This document shows, piece by piece, positions 17,703 through 27,258 of a stretch of DNA of 28,168 nt (positions within the stretch are counted from its first letter, which is position 1; each line of letters opens with the position of its first letter). This DNA is from Fragilariopsis cylindrus CCMP1102. Its lineage: Eukaryota > Bacillariophyta > Bacillariophyceae > Bacillariales > Bacillariaceae. The notes beneath the pieces were generated by a model. That model did no database searches. It was not told where the DNA came from and saw only the letters and a list, made by a program, of their open reading frames with translations. The stretch lies in contig FMBT01000662.1 of NCBI GenBank assembly GCA_900095095.1, positions 1-28,168 of the forward strand. The letters are read 5' to 3'. The translations under genes were made by a program, and so were the position numbers.

Positions 17703-19116
17703 TTTGATTTCTGGTTTTGGTTTTGAAGACTTGTTGTTTTATTGTTGTTGACTGAGCTGACTATTCGCTTGTTCTATTTCTCTGGGTTGTGACTTGTTGC
17801 TGTGTTTTTGTTTTGTTGTGCTGGGTATTGTTTGGAGCTTTCTTTTGCTCGTGCTTACTGTATTGACTTTGTGTGAAAAGGCGAAAAGGCGCTTTAAGGG
17901 AGAACAGTTGACTTTGGTAACGTGTACCCAAGGTCAAGGTTTGAAAGTAGTAGACTTCAAGCATTTTGTGGCGTTTATTTATCTGTACATTGGCATTTAT
18001 TTAACAATGCGTAAGTTCATTGTTCTTTTTTATTCCGATCCTTCTCTTCGTCCTCTGAGCGCACTTCACAGAAGTTCACTCAATTCAAGAACCGAAGAGT
18101 GTGTGTCTCGTCGATCGGAAGATTATCATTCGTGTTTAGAAAATGAGTCAGCCAATCAAAATTCAAACTTTATGCGTCATTTTTGTTCTTTTAAGCATAA
18201 GGGCGAACCGTTCTGTTGTCACGAACAAACAAGAACGATTTGAACCAATCGTGGGCCGGTCGGTCATATTGCGCCAATCAATACTATAAGTAAAGTTAGC
18301 ATACGCGAAACAGACAGCTAGCTGCTGCCTGTTGCCTGGTAGTAGCGCATGGCTGATACTAGTTCTGTAGATCACTCCTTGCATCAATGTCCATGACAAA
18401 TAAATAAATGGTACTTCAATATAAATGGATTTTCCTGCTTGGAGTTCGCTTCGCTTCTGGCTCAATTTTCTAAAGCTTTGATTGGCCAATGCTTTTTCAA
18501 TTGTTCAAGAGACTCAACTTGGCAAATAGTACTGTAGCTATCTAGCTATCTAGCTACTGTATCTACTAGCGACTATTGCTAGTGCTTTTATTATTAGTGA
18601 ACGTACCTTCTTTACTTGACAAATCTTATTTTATAAAATCCCGACACCAGATAGACAATGTAGTAGATATTGGAAGCTGATGCTTCGAAGTAGTAGTAAA
18701 ATAATGGTAGTAACATCGCAGCTGTGGTAGTCAATAAAAACTGATATTAGTACTATTACTTTATTAACAGTTATAATCAATTAATTACTATAATACATGT
18801 TGTACCAGGAAAATATCATGTACAGTTTTGTCGTGTTCACTAATGCTAATGTTCATCAGTAGAGTATATTTGATTGAACATCCTGAGCAGTTCTTTGAAT
18901 TCGGTAGGCCAGGGATTTCAGGCCAAAAACATTAATAGATTGATATATATATTATATATATCCTATCATCATCAGTACTATATATACAGCACAGTACGGT
19001 GCAGATTAGATGTAGCAGGTAGATATTTTTCGCGCAAACGTGCGCACTTTTTCCCACCAACCACACATAATATTTATTTGTTTCATTTCCATTTTTCATT
19101 TTTATCACACACAACG
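17703..19116. other. Intergenic, presumed promoter region
   Basis: 1.4 kb without a supported gene. The long plus-strand frame 17794-18243 starts at TTG and resembles no protein. Features visible are several CCAAT motifs (about 18243, 18273 and 18485), tandem TAGCTATC at 18535-18556, a near-palindromic TA tract at about 18943-18963, and an E2F-like site at 19028-19038. Confidence 0.4.
19028..19038. promoter_or_regulatory. E2F-like palindrome TTTCGCGCAAA
   Basis: It contains TTTCGCGC, which fits the E2F core TTTSGCGC, and reads almost the same on both strands. It lies 177 bases before the methyltransferase ATG. It may be chance; no expression data are available. Confidence 0.35.
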
Positions 19117-19146
19117 ATGAACGACGACGACGACGACGACATCTAG
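19117..19146 (+). promoter_or_regulatory. Upstream ORF (MNDDDDDDI)
   Basis: A complete ATG-to-TAG nine-codon frame with six GAC codons lies 68 bases before the methyltransferase ATG at 19215. If the transcript starts upstream of it, it could reduce translation of the main frame. Confidence 0.35.
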
Positions 19147-19214
19147 AACAAACATAAATCAACCACCAAATTATTGTCTACAATCATACTTTGGAGTACT
19201 CCAAATACATAATC

Positions 19215-20706
19215 ATGCCAAAACGAGAACGGGTGACAACTGCTAGTCCAAAGGATGACGAGGACAAGAAATTGGAAATGGAGGCAGAAAACGACGATGA
19301 CGAAGATGCAAAACGCGGTCGGACGGATGGAACTAATGAAGAAGATGAAGGCGATGATGAAGAAACTGAAGAAGATGAATATGAAGACGAGGAAGAATCG
19401 CACCAACATCAGAGTTTTGTCGCTTGGTTGGAGGAGGGTGAATCTAAATTAAATATCGGCGAGCTGCACTTTTCCAACGTCGAACATACCGGTTCACAAG
19501 ACGATCGCAATAGTTATTGCGTCGTGTACGAGATGGTGGCGTTGCCTGTCCAGCAGCAGCAGCAGCAGCAGCAGCTTCAGGAAGATGAGGAAGAGGACGA
19601 GGAGTCTGAATCTCCTCCTCATTTATTTACATTCACAAATGGGTTTCCGTTCCGTATCCTTCCGGCCTCTGCTTGCGTGGGAATCCAATTAGAGCCGGTT
19701 GCAGAAAAACACCATTACGGGTACAACAACTGATGGTGACGACGACGACGACGACGACGATGAGTCTTTAATTTACACAGCATTTTCCATGAATGCAGAT
19801 ATTCATCGAATGATGTTAGAAGAACTTAATGGTACATCGTCCGAGAATATGTATAAAAAAGTAAATACCTCTTATTCAATGTCAACCGGAACTACTCCAG
19901 ATGAGGTCATCAATGGTGTTAATGCTTGGTGGAAAGCCGGAGAAACCAAAACCGGTTGGGACCTTCAGAAGATACCGCAAACTGACTATACGACCGCAAA
20001 TACTATTTCTTGTCGTTATAATATAAACGTAAACACTCTATTACAACTGTACGGAGAACTATGTGCGTTCAAGCCACTAACACCTAACGATAGTCGTGAT
20101 ACTATAGAAGAACGCTTCGAATGGCGAACATGTCTATGTGTATATTTTGCTTGGGCTGTTCCCAATGAAAGAGCACTGGATCTGCTGAAGAGTATGCAGA
20201 AACCGATCCTAGAAATTGGAGCTGGAACGGGATACTGGGCATATCTATTGGCGGATAGAGGAGTCGATATTGTTGCATACGATATGGAAGAAAGTCACGA
20301 TGGTCATAAACATCGATTCCGGCATAGTATGGTCCGTGATGGTGGCGTCGAACAAGCCGCTTTATGTTTGAAAGATGGAGACGAACATAAAGGACGAGCC
20401 CTGTTCTTATGCTGGCCGGATATTGTCGGAGATAGTGCTTCGGATGACAAGGATCGCGGAACTTTTGGATTCGATTGTTTAAAAGCCTACAATGGGGATA
20501 CCGTAATTTTTGTGGGAGAATTAGGACCGAATGTTGTTCGTGCTAAAACAAACGAAGGATGGGGAGATCCATTTCCTCCCGGTGGCAGTTCGTCATCGGA
20601 GGCATTTCAAACGGAACTTAAAGATAAGTGGCGTATGACAGAACGTGTTCAATTGCCCAATTGGCCTCCGTACAATTCCCATCTCACGGTGTGGGTTCGC
20701 AACTAA
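19215..20706 (+). CDS. Class I SAM-dependent methyltransferase, with a frame change
   Basis: The start at 19215 (MPKRERVTTASP) is the first ATG of the frame; anything earlier needs TTG. The N-terminal 65 residues are strongly acidic. A globular part follows (SFVAWLEEGESKLNIGELHF, VVYEMVALP, a poly-Gln run, HLFTFTNGFPFRILPAS, GIQLEPVAE). At about 19690-19720 the frame must shift by +1 net to reach the rest: a poly-Asp run, SLIYTAFSMNADIHRMMLEEL, then the Rossmann domain with motif I PILEIGAGTGYWAYLLADRG (from about 20200), VAYD after the next strand, LFLCWPD and VIFVGELGP. The C-terminus ends LTVWVRN. A one-base gain in the A5 run at 19704-19708 would explain the shift. A short intron cannot be excluded but only weak donors exist. 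The substrate is unknown. The gene converges with the sulfotransferase, 110 bases apart. Confidence 0.75.
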
Positions 20707-20816
20707 AATAATTTACAAGTTTTTCTTATAAAATGAGCATTGAAGTTGATCGTTGATTTATTATTATATGCCATATATTATGAACAACATAAAAGATTAT
20801 TTAGATTATTACTACA

Positions 20817-22592
20817 CTATATACCCAAATCTTGCGCTGTTTGATCCAAACATTGGTATGCACATCCAGAATCACCGAATAAACAATTCGTATCTTTGGA
20901 TTTACGCTTTTCCCTCGTTGTATGGTCGCAAGGAAAATGAGCCTCATTACCGCATCGCTTCTGAACAACGGCTTGTGCATCACGGTATTGTTGCAGTCGT
21001 GGTTCAAATACATGTGCACGGCCCAATGCGTCAATTGTACGATCTAAACTAATGTTTGCTGCCTCCCACAAAGCTAAATCATGTTCGATCTGATCCATCC
21101 AAGGATCAACTTGTTTTAGTTGTAATTTGTTACTATTATTACGACTACGACTGTTGATTGTTGTGTGGTTGTTGTTCTTATATAGGTAATTTTTTAATCT
21201 TCGGCTCCAATCTTTGATGGGTGGAGGTTTTAAAATTTTATAACATGTCGATTTGTATCCACCATCGTCGTATCCCCCACTAACCTTAGCATTTAGATAT
21301 AACATATCACCTAATGTAACAACTCCAATACCGTATCTATGCTCCAGTAATAATTGCATAACAACCATCGATTCATCAAATCGTTCTGTAATTGCAATAA
21401 AATCATAATCATCTATTATACCCTGTGTTATATTTTGCATACCACGGTACCTTTCTTGTTTTTGTTTTCGTCGTGACTGCTTCAGTAATTTATTTGCTCG
21501 TACAGTATGTAAGTTAATATAATAATTTCTATGCCGAATAGAACTATTTGATAATAATGCAAGTAAATTATCATCGGTTGGTTCAATATGTTGTCTTGTT
21601 ACAAAAAAATGATAAAATTCACTCATCATACGTTGAGTTGGTTCTCTTAATAATGTCCATAAAAATGATTGTTTTCGATCTCGATTTTCAAACATCAACG
21701 CCGAATGTGAATGCCAAAAATGATTAGAGCATAATAATGTAGTACTAGAATTACTACTAGTTACGTTGTTGTACTTCGGCGGATAATCGGTACTATTAGT
21801 TACGATTACGTTTGTTGATGTTGTGATATTATTATAAGAATTGTGAAGTTGGTGTTGGTGTTGCTGTTGTATATAATCACGTCGTCGTTCGGCAATATTT
21901 TTACTGATCCGTAACTGTATCCCAGATGCAGTCGAGCTTCCAACTTTCATCGGTTTAATAAACAATAATCCCACCGTTGGAGGAAGTGAATACCCTGGTG
22001 GTTTCGAAATATCAATCAGTGGTGCCTGTAATGGAAATATCGTATTCCTAATTTGATTTTCTTGTTTCTTCTCTGATATTATTCGAAGAAATGGACCATA
22101 ATCCGCACAAGGAAAGGACACCACAGCATCATCAGGAGGAGGATTATTGTTCTTAACATCATTAATATCATCATCAACAGCTGCATTAACAGCTGCATCA
22201 TCAGTATCGTCTAACCGCCAAACTCTTGGAACGATGTTGATTTTTCGATGTTCGTCTTTGATTTGGTCGTTCATTATTTTATCTTTTGGATCTACTGTTT
22301 CTCCTATTATTGCCTTCACCGTCGACGACGTCGTCGTTGTTCCCTTAGTCGTATTATTTTTCGACATAGCAGCCTGTTTTTGTTGTAATTTATTGTGCTG
22401 AATTTCGAGACGAGATGATGCACCGGCAATACTATCATTGTTGTTAATGTTAATCTTATTGTATAGTACAGTATTCGTATCAGCACCGTCCATGATTGCG
22501 CCGTTCTTTGCTACAAAATAATAATTAGAAAAGATTGACCAAGTGATCAATAAAATCAAGAAATATCTGAGCAGACGATAGCGGAATGACAT
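20817..22592 (-). CDS. Type II membrane sulfotransferase (PAPS-dependent)
   Basis: A 591-aa intronless protein. A signal anchor at about residues 9-27 (RYFLILLITWSIFSNYYF) places it in the Golgi membrane with a lumenal catalytic domain. The 5'-phosphosulfate-binding loop is KPMKVGSST at 213-221, followed by a helix (ASGIQLRI). The 3'-phosphate-binding motif is REPTQRMMSEFYHF at 316-329. Later landmarks are FIAITERFDESMVVMQLLLE, WMDQIEHDLALWEAANISLD and a Cys-rich tail. This fits carbohydrate sulfotransferases, so sulfation of secreted glycans is the likely role; the exact acceptor is unknown. Low-complexity inserts (Asn-, Gln- and Thr-rich, with several NxT/NxS sites) separate the stem and the two PAPS motifs, as often seen in diatom proteins. 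Confidence 0.85.
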   Translation of the reverse strand: MSFRYRLLRYFLILLITWSIFSNYYFVAKNGAIMDGADTNTVLYNKININNNDSIAGASSRLEIQHNKLQQKQAAMSKNNTTKGTTTTSSTVKAIIGETVDPKDKIMNDQIKDEHRKINIVPRVWRLDDTDDAAVNAAVDDDINDVKNNNPPPDDAVVSFPCADYGPFLRIISEKKQENQIRNTIFPLQAPLIDISKPPGYSLPPTVGLLFIKPMKVGSSTASGIQLRISKNIAERRRDYIQQQHQHQLHNSYNNITTSTNVIVTNSTDYPPKYNNVTSSNSSTTLLCSNHFWHSHSALMFENRDRKQSFLWTLLREPTQRMMSEFYHFFVTRQHIEPTDDNLLALLSNSSIRHRNYYINLHTVRANKLLKQSRRKQKQERYRGMQNITQGIIDDYDFIAITERFDESMVVMQLLLEHRYGIGVVTLGDMLYLNAKVSGGYDDGGYKSTCYKILKPPPIKDWSRRLKNYLYKNNNHTTINSRSRNNSNKLQLKQVDPWMDQIEHDLALWEAANISLDRTIDALGRAHVFEPRLQQYRDAQAVVQKRCGNEAHFPCDHTTREKRKSKDTNCLFGDSGCAYQCLDQTAQDLGI

Positions 22593-22628
22593 ATTATTGG
22601 AATGGTGAATTATGAGGTAGTTGACTGC

Positions 22629-22659
<31 letters not shown>

Positions 22660-23080
22660 GTTGGGATGACGATTGGTAGCTGTCTCGTCTCGGGAGGTAG
22701 GGAGAAGAAAAGAAGAAGAAGAAATGTATCGACAATAATTTTAAAATAATTTTATCTTTTAATTACATTACTCAACAACAACACTTACGGACCATCGTCT
22801 CGCCACCGTCATCATCATCATATGCTTAATTTAGAAAGATTAATTTAATTTAATTCAATTTCATTTGATGCAATTTGGACTATCGTCGATACGATTGATG
22901 TTGTTGTTGTTGTTGTTGGCTATTGTCGTTATTGACATTCATTGTTGTAGATTTTGGACGCGTGATTCGGGAGGTACGTACTAGTTTTTTTCGCGCGGGA
23001 TTACAATTGAAATGGTAGAATTGTAGGTCGAAATGGTAATATTGGGGGCAGGGGTAATATTGGGCATAGACCCTAATATA
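22593..23080. other. Intergenic with (GAT)n repeat and E2F-like site
   Basis: Upstream of the sulfotransferase. A (GAT)n microsatellite lies at about 22629-22659. TTTCGCGCGGGA at 22989-23000 contains the E2F-type core TTTCGCGC. No gene was found. Confidence 0.45.
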
Positions 23081-23297
23081 CTTCCTCCGGGCAACGCATG
23101 ATTCGTACGCGCTTATTCAACGAAAATTAATACGCGCTAAAGGACGCTAAACCCTTAATTCTACTCACAAACTACGAAATGTACATAAAAAATAAAAATA
23201 AGCGAAGCTTTTTGAAGCTTTTAAGGGTTCAACACGCTTTTACGCTCCAATAATTCCAAACGATAGCGCGTACGAATTATGCGTTGCCGGGAGGAAG
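23081..23297. mobile_element. Stowaway-like MITE, 217 bp, TA target site
   Basis: The terminal inverted repeats 23081-23112 and 23266-23297 match over 32 bp with two mismatches. They start CTTCCTCC and run through GGCAACGCAT and TTCGTACGCGC. Each end is flanked by TA (23079-23080 and 23298-23299), and similarity extends a few bases further as AT/TA. The interior carries a smaller inverted pair (CTAAACCCTTAA and TTAAGGGTTCAA) and no open frame. The TA duplication and CTYCCTCC-type end are typical of Tc1/mariner-derived Stowaway elements. It is non-autonomous. Confidence 0.85.
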
Positions 23298-23642
23298 TAT
23301 GATCGACATTTTTGTCGCGACGAATGCTTCCGAAGATATTTTTGTCGACGATTTTTTTTTTCACTTTTTCTTCTTCTTCTCGGATCTATTAATTATTCTA
23401 GAATATTTTTGAAAACAAACACAACCACACAAAGGGCGGATACGATACTGTAGAAATCAACGATACCATCTTCTCTACTGCTGTGCCATATTGAATATCT
23501 CGATCTTACCATGTTTTAATTTGAGATGGTGAAGCAACAGCACTAATAGACAAATTCATCTTTTAAAGAAAGATCATCACGACGACAAGCGATTAAGGCG
23601 ACGAGTGATACAATCCAACACCGGTAGTTGGAAGAGATTCAG
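23298..23642. other. Promoter/leader region of the subtilase
   Basis: No gene was seen. A T/C-rich tract lies at 23351-23382. A frame open from TTG at 23628 runs into the subtilase ATG at 23643. Confidence 0.4.
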
Positions 23643-25840
23643 ATGCGACACAAACTTGTTGATGTGGTCGTTTTGATCCCCTTTCGTTGTAATGTTCGAC
23701 GTCCGTATCATTTACATCCTTTGCTAATGGTAATACTATTAATAGCCTCGTGGATAAATCTTTCTCGATCAACTTCTGAAAACAACGTACTACTACTGGA
23801 TGGTTTTTTTAATGACGTCGAATATGAGAATCAAAGATGGGTATTTGAAATGATTAATATAGGTCCTGTGTGGTCGAAAGGAATTTTTGGTAAAGGTATA
23901 CGCGTTCGAGTAAACGATGCTGGGATCGATGAAAACAATATGAATTCCAAAATCGATACGATAAAGATTCATCTTGTACAAAAAAACCATCAACTTCGAC
24001 ATCAACTTCAACAATAGGCGACAATAATGATAGATTATTCGATCGGGATCAACATGGGACGTCGGTGGCATCTATTATCGGCGCATCAGCTAATAATGGT
24101 GAATGTGCAATGGGTGTTGCACCGGAAACTATAATCTCCTGGTGTGATGGATTACAAAGGATGAAAGTTTTTTAGATTTCCGTATAGACAATTTTGATAT
24201 ATCACAAAATTCATATGAAAGAGATGCGTGTAGACCAATTGACCAGGGAGATAATAAGCAGCAAAGACGACAACTGCGGCAACGACTACAAAGACAAAGA
24301 AGACAACTGCGACCTAATGATGATGCAAGATGTCCTTTGTTGTCCCTGGTAGCGATTCCATGCAGGGTTTGTAATGACTTCGCTACTAGTAGTACTTACT
24401 ACAATACTAGTTATAACGACGATAACAACAACAACGAGCAATTATTGACTGACGAATGCGTTGAATCTATCGTCAATCACTGTGATCGATACTTTAAACG
24501 GGAAGAAAGAGAAGGTACCGGTGTATGTTCGGACTTTTTAGATCTTATTATTGGTGGAGAATGTTCATATGATGGATTAAGTACAACGGCACGGAATAGT
24601 ATTGTTAATGGGATACGTCAAGGACGGAATGGGAAGGGAATCATTTACGTGTTTTCAAGCGGCAATGCATACCAGCAGGGAGATGATACGAACTTAAAGG
24701 GGTACACTTCAACACGTATGAGCATCAGTGTGGGGCTGTGGGGAAAGATGGGACACATGCTTATTACAGCACTGGGGGTGCATCACTTTTCTTAACAGCT
24801 CCGGGGGGTGATTCAGACGACCAACAAAAACACATCGTCGCTCAAGCGGGAGGTGGATGTACAAGTACCGACGTCGGAACAAGTTTCGCTGCACCGGTCG
24901 TTAGTGGTGTTGTTGCATTGGTTTTAGAAATAAATCCAACTCTATCTTGGAGAGATGTCCAGGGAATTTTAGCGGAATCGGCAACAAAGCCGCCGGTACT
25001 AAATAATGATACCTACGACGATACATCGGTTGTAAATGGTGGTGGTCTGTGGCATTCAAATCTATACGGATTTGGTATTGTCAACGCTGGAAACGCTGTA
25101 GACTTATCGAAGACATGGATAAATTATGGAGAAGAACAATTGATTACGATAGATTCTGGACCATTGAATCTTCCTATTATAGACGATCCAACTGTACCGA
25201 CGACGTCTTCTTTGATCGTCTCTCCCCGTACGTCCGAGGAATCGTATTTTGTTGTAGAATCGATTGAAATCCTATTGGATTTAGTCCATTTCTCAAGAGG
25301 GGATCTCAACGTTACATTGACATCTCCCTCTGGAATATCTTCTTTATTGCATCCAGGAAAGTTACCAGAAAATATACAATTGGAATCAGATCAATTTTGG
25401 AAGCTCATGACGGTACGGAATAGAGATGAATCACCATTTGGTGAGTGGCAATTGCATATTTCGGATGAAAAGGTAGGCCAATTCCAGAATTGTGTCGATA
25501 TGAAAACTTTATTATTTACTACGATAACAAAAAGGTTGACTGTAGGTATTTAGAGAAATATAAAATGTGTTCAGCAGATGCGTTTTTAGGTAAAGTTACA
25601 GACGATAATGGTCAAACCATGTCCGAAGCTTGTTGTATTTGTGGGGGTGGGTTACAACGAGAATCGTTCCAAGATATACTAAGACATTGGACAATTGCTA
25701 TATATGGAAGATATGATATATCACGTTTTGCTCCTACAACAAAAAAGTCACCACCAAGTTCTTCTAGCCCAGAAGTGAGTATTTTGACCAAAAATCCGAC
25801 AAACGCACCAAGTAGTTTACCTTCTATCTTACCTACTACT
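23643..25840 (+). CDS. Secreted kexin-like subtilase (S8) with Cys-split P domain; four -1 frameshifts
   Basis: From ATG 23643 there is a signal-peptide-like segment (HPLLMVILLIASWINLS). The catalytic domain follows, with Asp in VNDAGID, His in DQHGTSVASII, the oxyanion Asn in VFSSGN and Ser in GTSFAAPVVSG, so the catalytic set is intact. A P domain then runs from about SYFVVESIEILLD through DLNVTLTSPSG and GEWQLHISDE to RHWTIAIYGR. Between these last two strands lies a Cys-rich insert (NCVD, VDCRYLEKYKMC, SEACCICGGG). The frame changes four times, each explained by one missing base: near 23945 (T), 24156 (A), 24732 (G) and 25499 (T). After each, family-like protein resumes at once. Either these are sequencing or assembly errors or the gene decayed very recently. 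The Pro/Ser/Thr-rich tail runs in frame into a kinase at about 25841. Confidence 0.82.
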
Positions 25841-26971
25841 ATTATCACAGAACTATTAGAGGGTGGTGAATTATATGATAAAATAATTGAAATGAAAGAA
25901 CATGGACCGAACGTATACTTTCATTTAAATGATTGTGCCTATATGATTCGTAATATATGCGATGGCTTATCCTATTGTCATGATGTTGCTGGTATAGTCC
26001 ATCGTGATTTGAAGGCATCCAATTTTATGTTCAAATCAAAATTTAACAACAACAACAACACGAAGATAATGGGGAAATGGAAAAAGAGTATTAATTACAA
26101 CTACAAGTTCAATAATAACGACGTCGTATCAGAGGAGGAATCTAATATACTACGTGATATTAAGATAATTGATTTTGGTTTATCCACAAAAATTAATCCA
26201 ATAACAGGATTAGTATCAGGTTGTTTAGGTACACCCTATTATGTTGCACCTGAAGTATTAACAGATGAATTCTATGATTGTAAAGCTGATGTCTGGTCAA
26301 TCGGTGTTATTGCTTATCTCATTTTATCATTGACATTGCCATATCAAGGGAAAGATGAACGTGAAACTGTCCACATGTTAATGGATAAAACTGATAAATA
26401 TCTACCAAAATATACATCAACAAGATGGATGCATCTAGCAAAAGTAGAACCAGAAGCTATTGATTTTTGTAAATACTTGCTACAAATAGATCCAACTAAG
26501 CGTCCATCTATGAGACAAGCTATGAATCATCCATGGATTGTAAAGTATTGTGGTATACCACCACCACAACAGCAACAACAACAGTCAAAACAGCCGCAAC
26601 AATCACAACAACAATCACAGCCAGAGCCAGAGCTACTAGAGAAACGATCATCAAGTCAACGTCAACAACAACTCACGGGACTAACAGTAGTCATGACATC
26701 GGATGATGATGATCATGGGGAAGAAGAAGGAGAAGGATCACTACCATTACTTGAACAGTTAAGTACGTGCTCGTTCCAGTCCTTTGACGATTCACAGCAG
26801 CAACTTAACCACAATCATAATCATGATCAACACATGGAATCAATACCTGAACAACAGGCGAAAAAGAAGAAGAAAGCTCTAGCACAGAATTATCAGAAGA
26901 AGTCGAATATTCTACAAAGATTCTTCTTCTTCTTTGGTAGTGATCTACAAGCAAGATCAAAGGCACAATAA
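25841..26971 (+). CDS. Protein kinase C-lobe (CAMK/CDPK-like), N-lobe missing, fused in frame to the subtilase
   Basis: A Ser/Thr kinase domain that begins at the hinge: IITELLEGGELYDKI, LSYCHDVAGIVHRDLKASN (catalytic Asp codon 26006-26008), IIDFGLST (DFG Asp codon 26171-26173), GTPYYVAPEVL, ADVWSIGVIAYLILS and the closing PTKRPSMRQAMNHPWI. The order and wording match CAMK/CDPK-type kinases, with an Asn/Lys-rich insert between the catalytic loop and DFG. The glycine-rich loop, the VAIK lysine and helix C, normally about 90 residues upstream, are absent; the preceding sequence is instead the subtilase tail (NAPSSLPSILPT). No transmembrane segment separates the two parts. The tail after the kinase is Gln/His-rich and basic, with no EF-hands. 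Without the N-lobe it is unlikely to bind ATP normally. A genomic deletion, misassembly or unseen upstream exon could explain this. Confidence 0.75.
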   Translation: MITELLEGGELYDKIIEMKEHGPNVYFHLNDCAYMIRNICDGLSYCHDVAGIVHRDLKASNFMFKSKFNNNNNTKIMGKWKKSINYNYKFNNNDVVSEEESNILRDIKIIDFGLSTKINPITGLVSGCLGTPYYVAPEVLTDEFYDCKADVWSIGVIAYLILSLTLPYQGKDERETVHMLMDKTDKYLPKYTSTRWMHLAKVEPEAIDFCKYLLQIDPTKRPSMRQAMNHPWIVKYCGIPPPQQQQQQSKQPQQSQQQSQPEPELLEKRSSSQRQQQLTGLTVVMTSDDDDHGEEEGEGSLPLLEQLSTCSFQSFDDSQQQLNHNHNHDQHMESIPEQQAKKKKKALAQNYQKKSNILQRFFFFFGSDLQARSKAQ

Positions 26972-27258
26972 ATAGAAGTAAAGTTAAAGTAAAAGAAGAA
27001 ACATTTAATCCGATCGATCTGTACAAGAGCTAAAGTGCCCAACCAAACTAACATAAAGAAACAGGAAATATAACCTATCTTTATATATTACTTTTCTTCT
27101 CAACGTTATTAGCTATACTTGCATTCAATAAATGATTATATGAATTGACCCGTAGCTCTTTATCTTGTATTTATAGCCCTCGCCATCAGTTTTCTTAGCA
27201 TTTACTTCTTATTTTTACTGCTCTACTTTTAAATTATTATTCATCAATCACACTGGAC

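Noticed and set aside
17794..18243. 149-codon plus-strand frame with a hydrophobic start
   Set aside because: It begins at TTG, not ATG, and the body has no recognisable features.
19698..19764. Candidate 67-base intron to explain the methyltransferase frame change
   Set aside because: The length keeps frame, but the donor GTTGCA is unlike every other donor in the window (GTAAGT/GTATGT).
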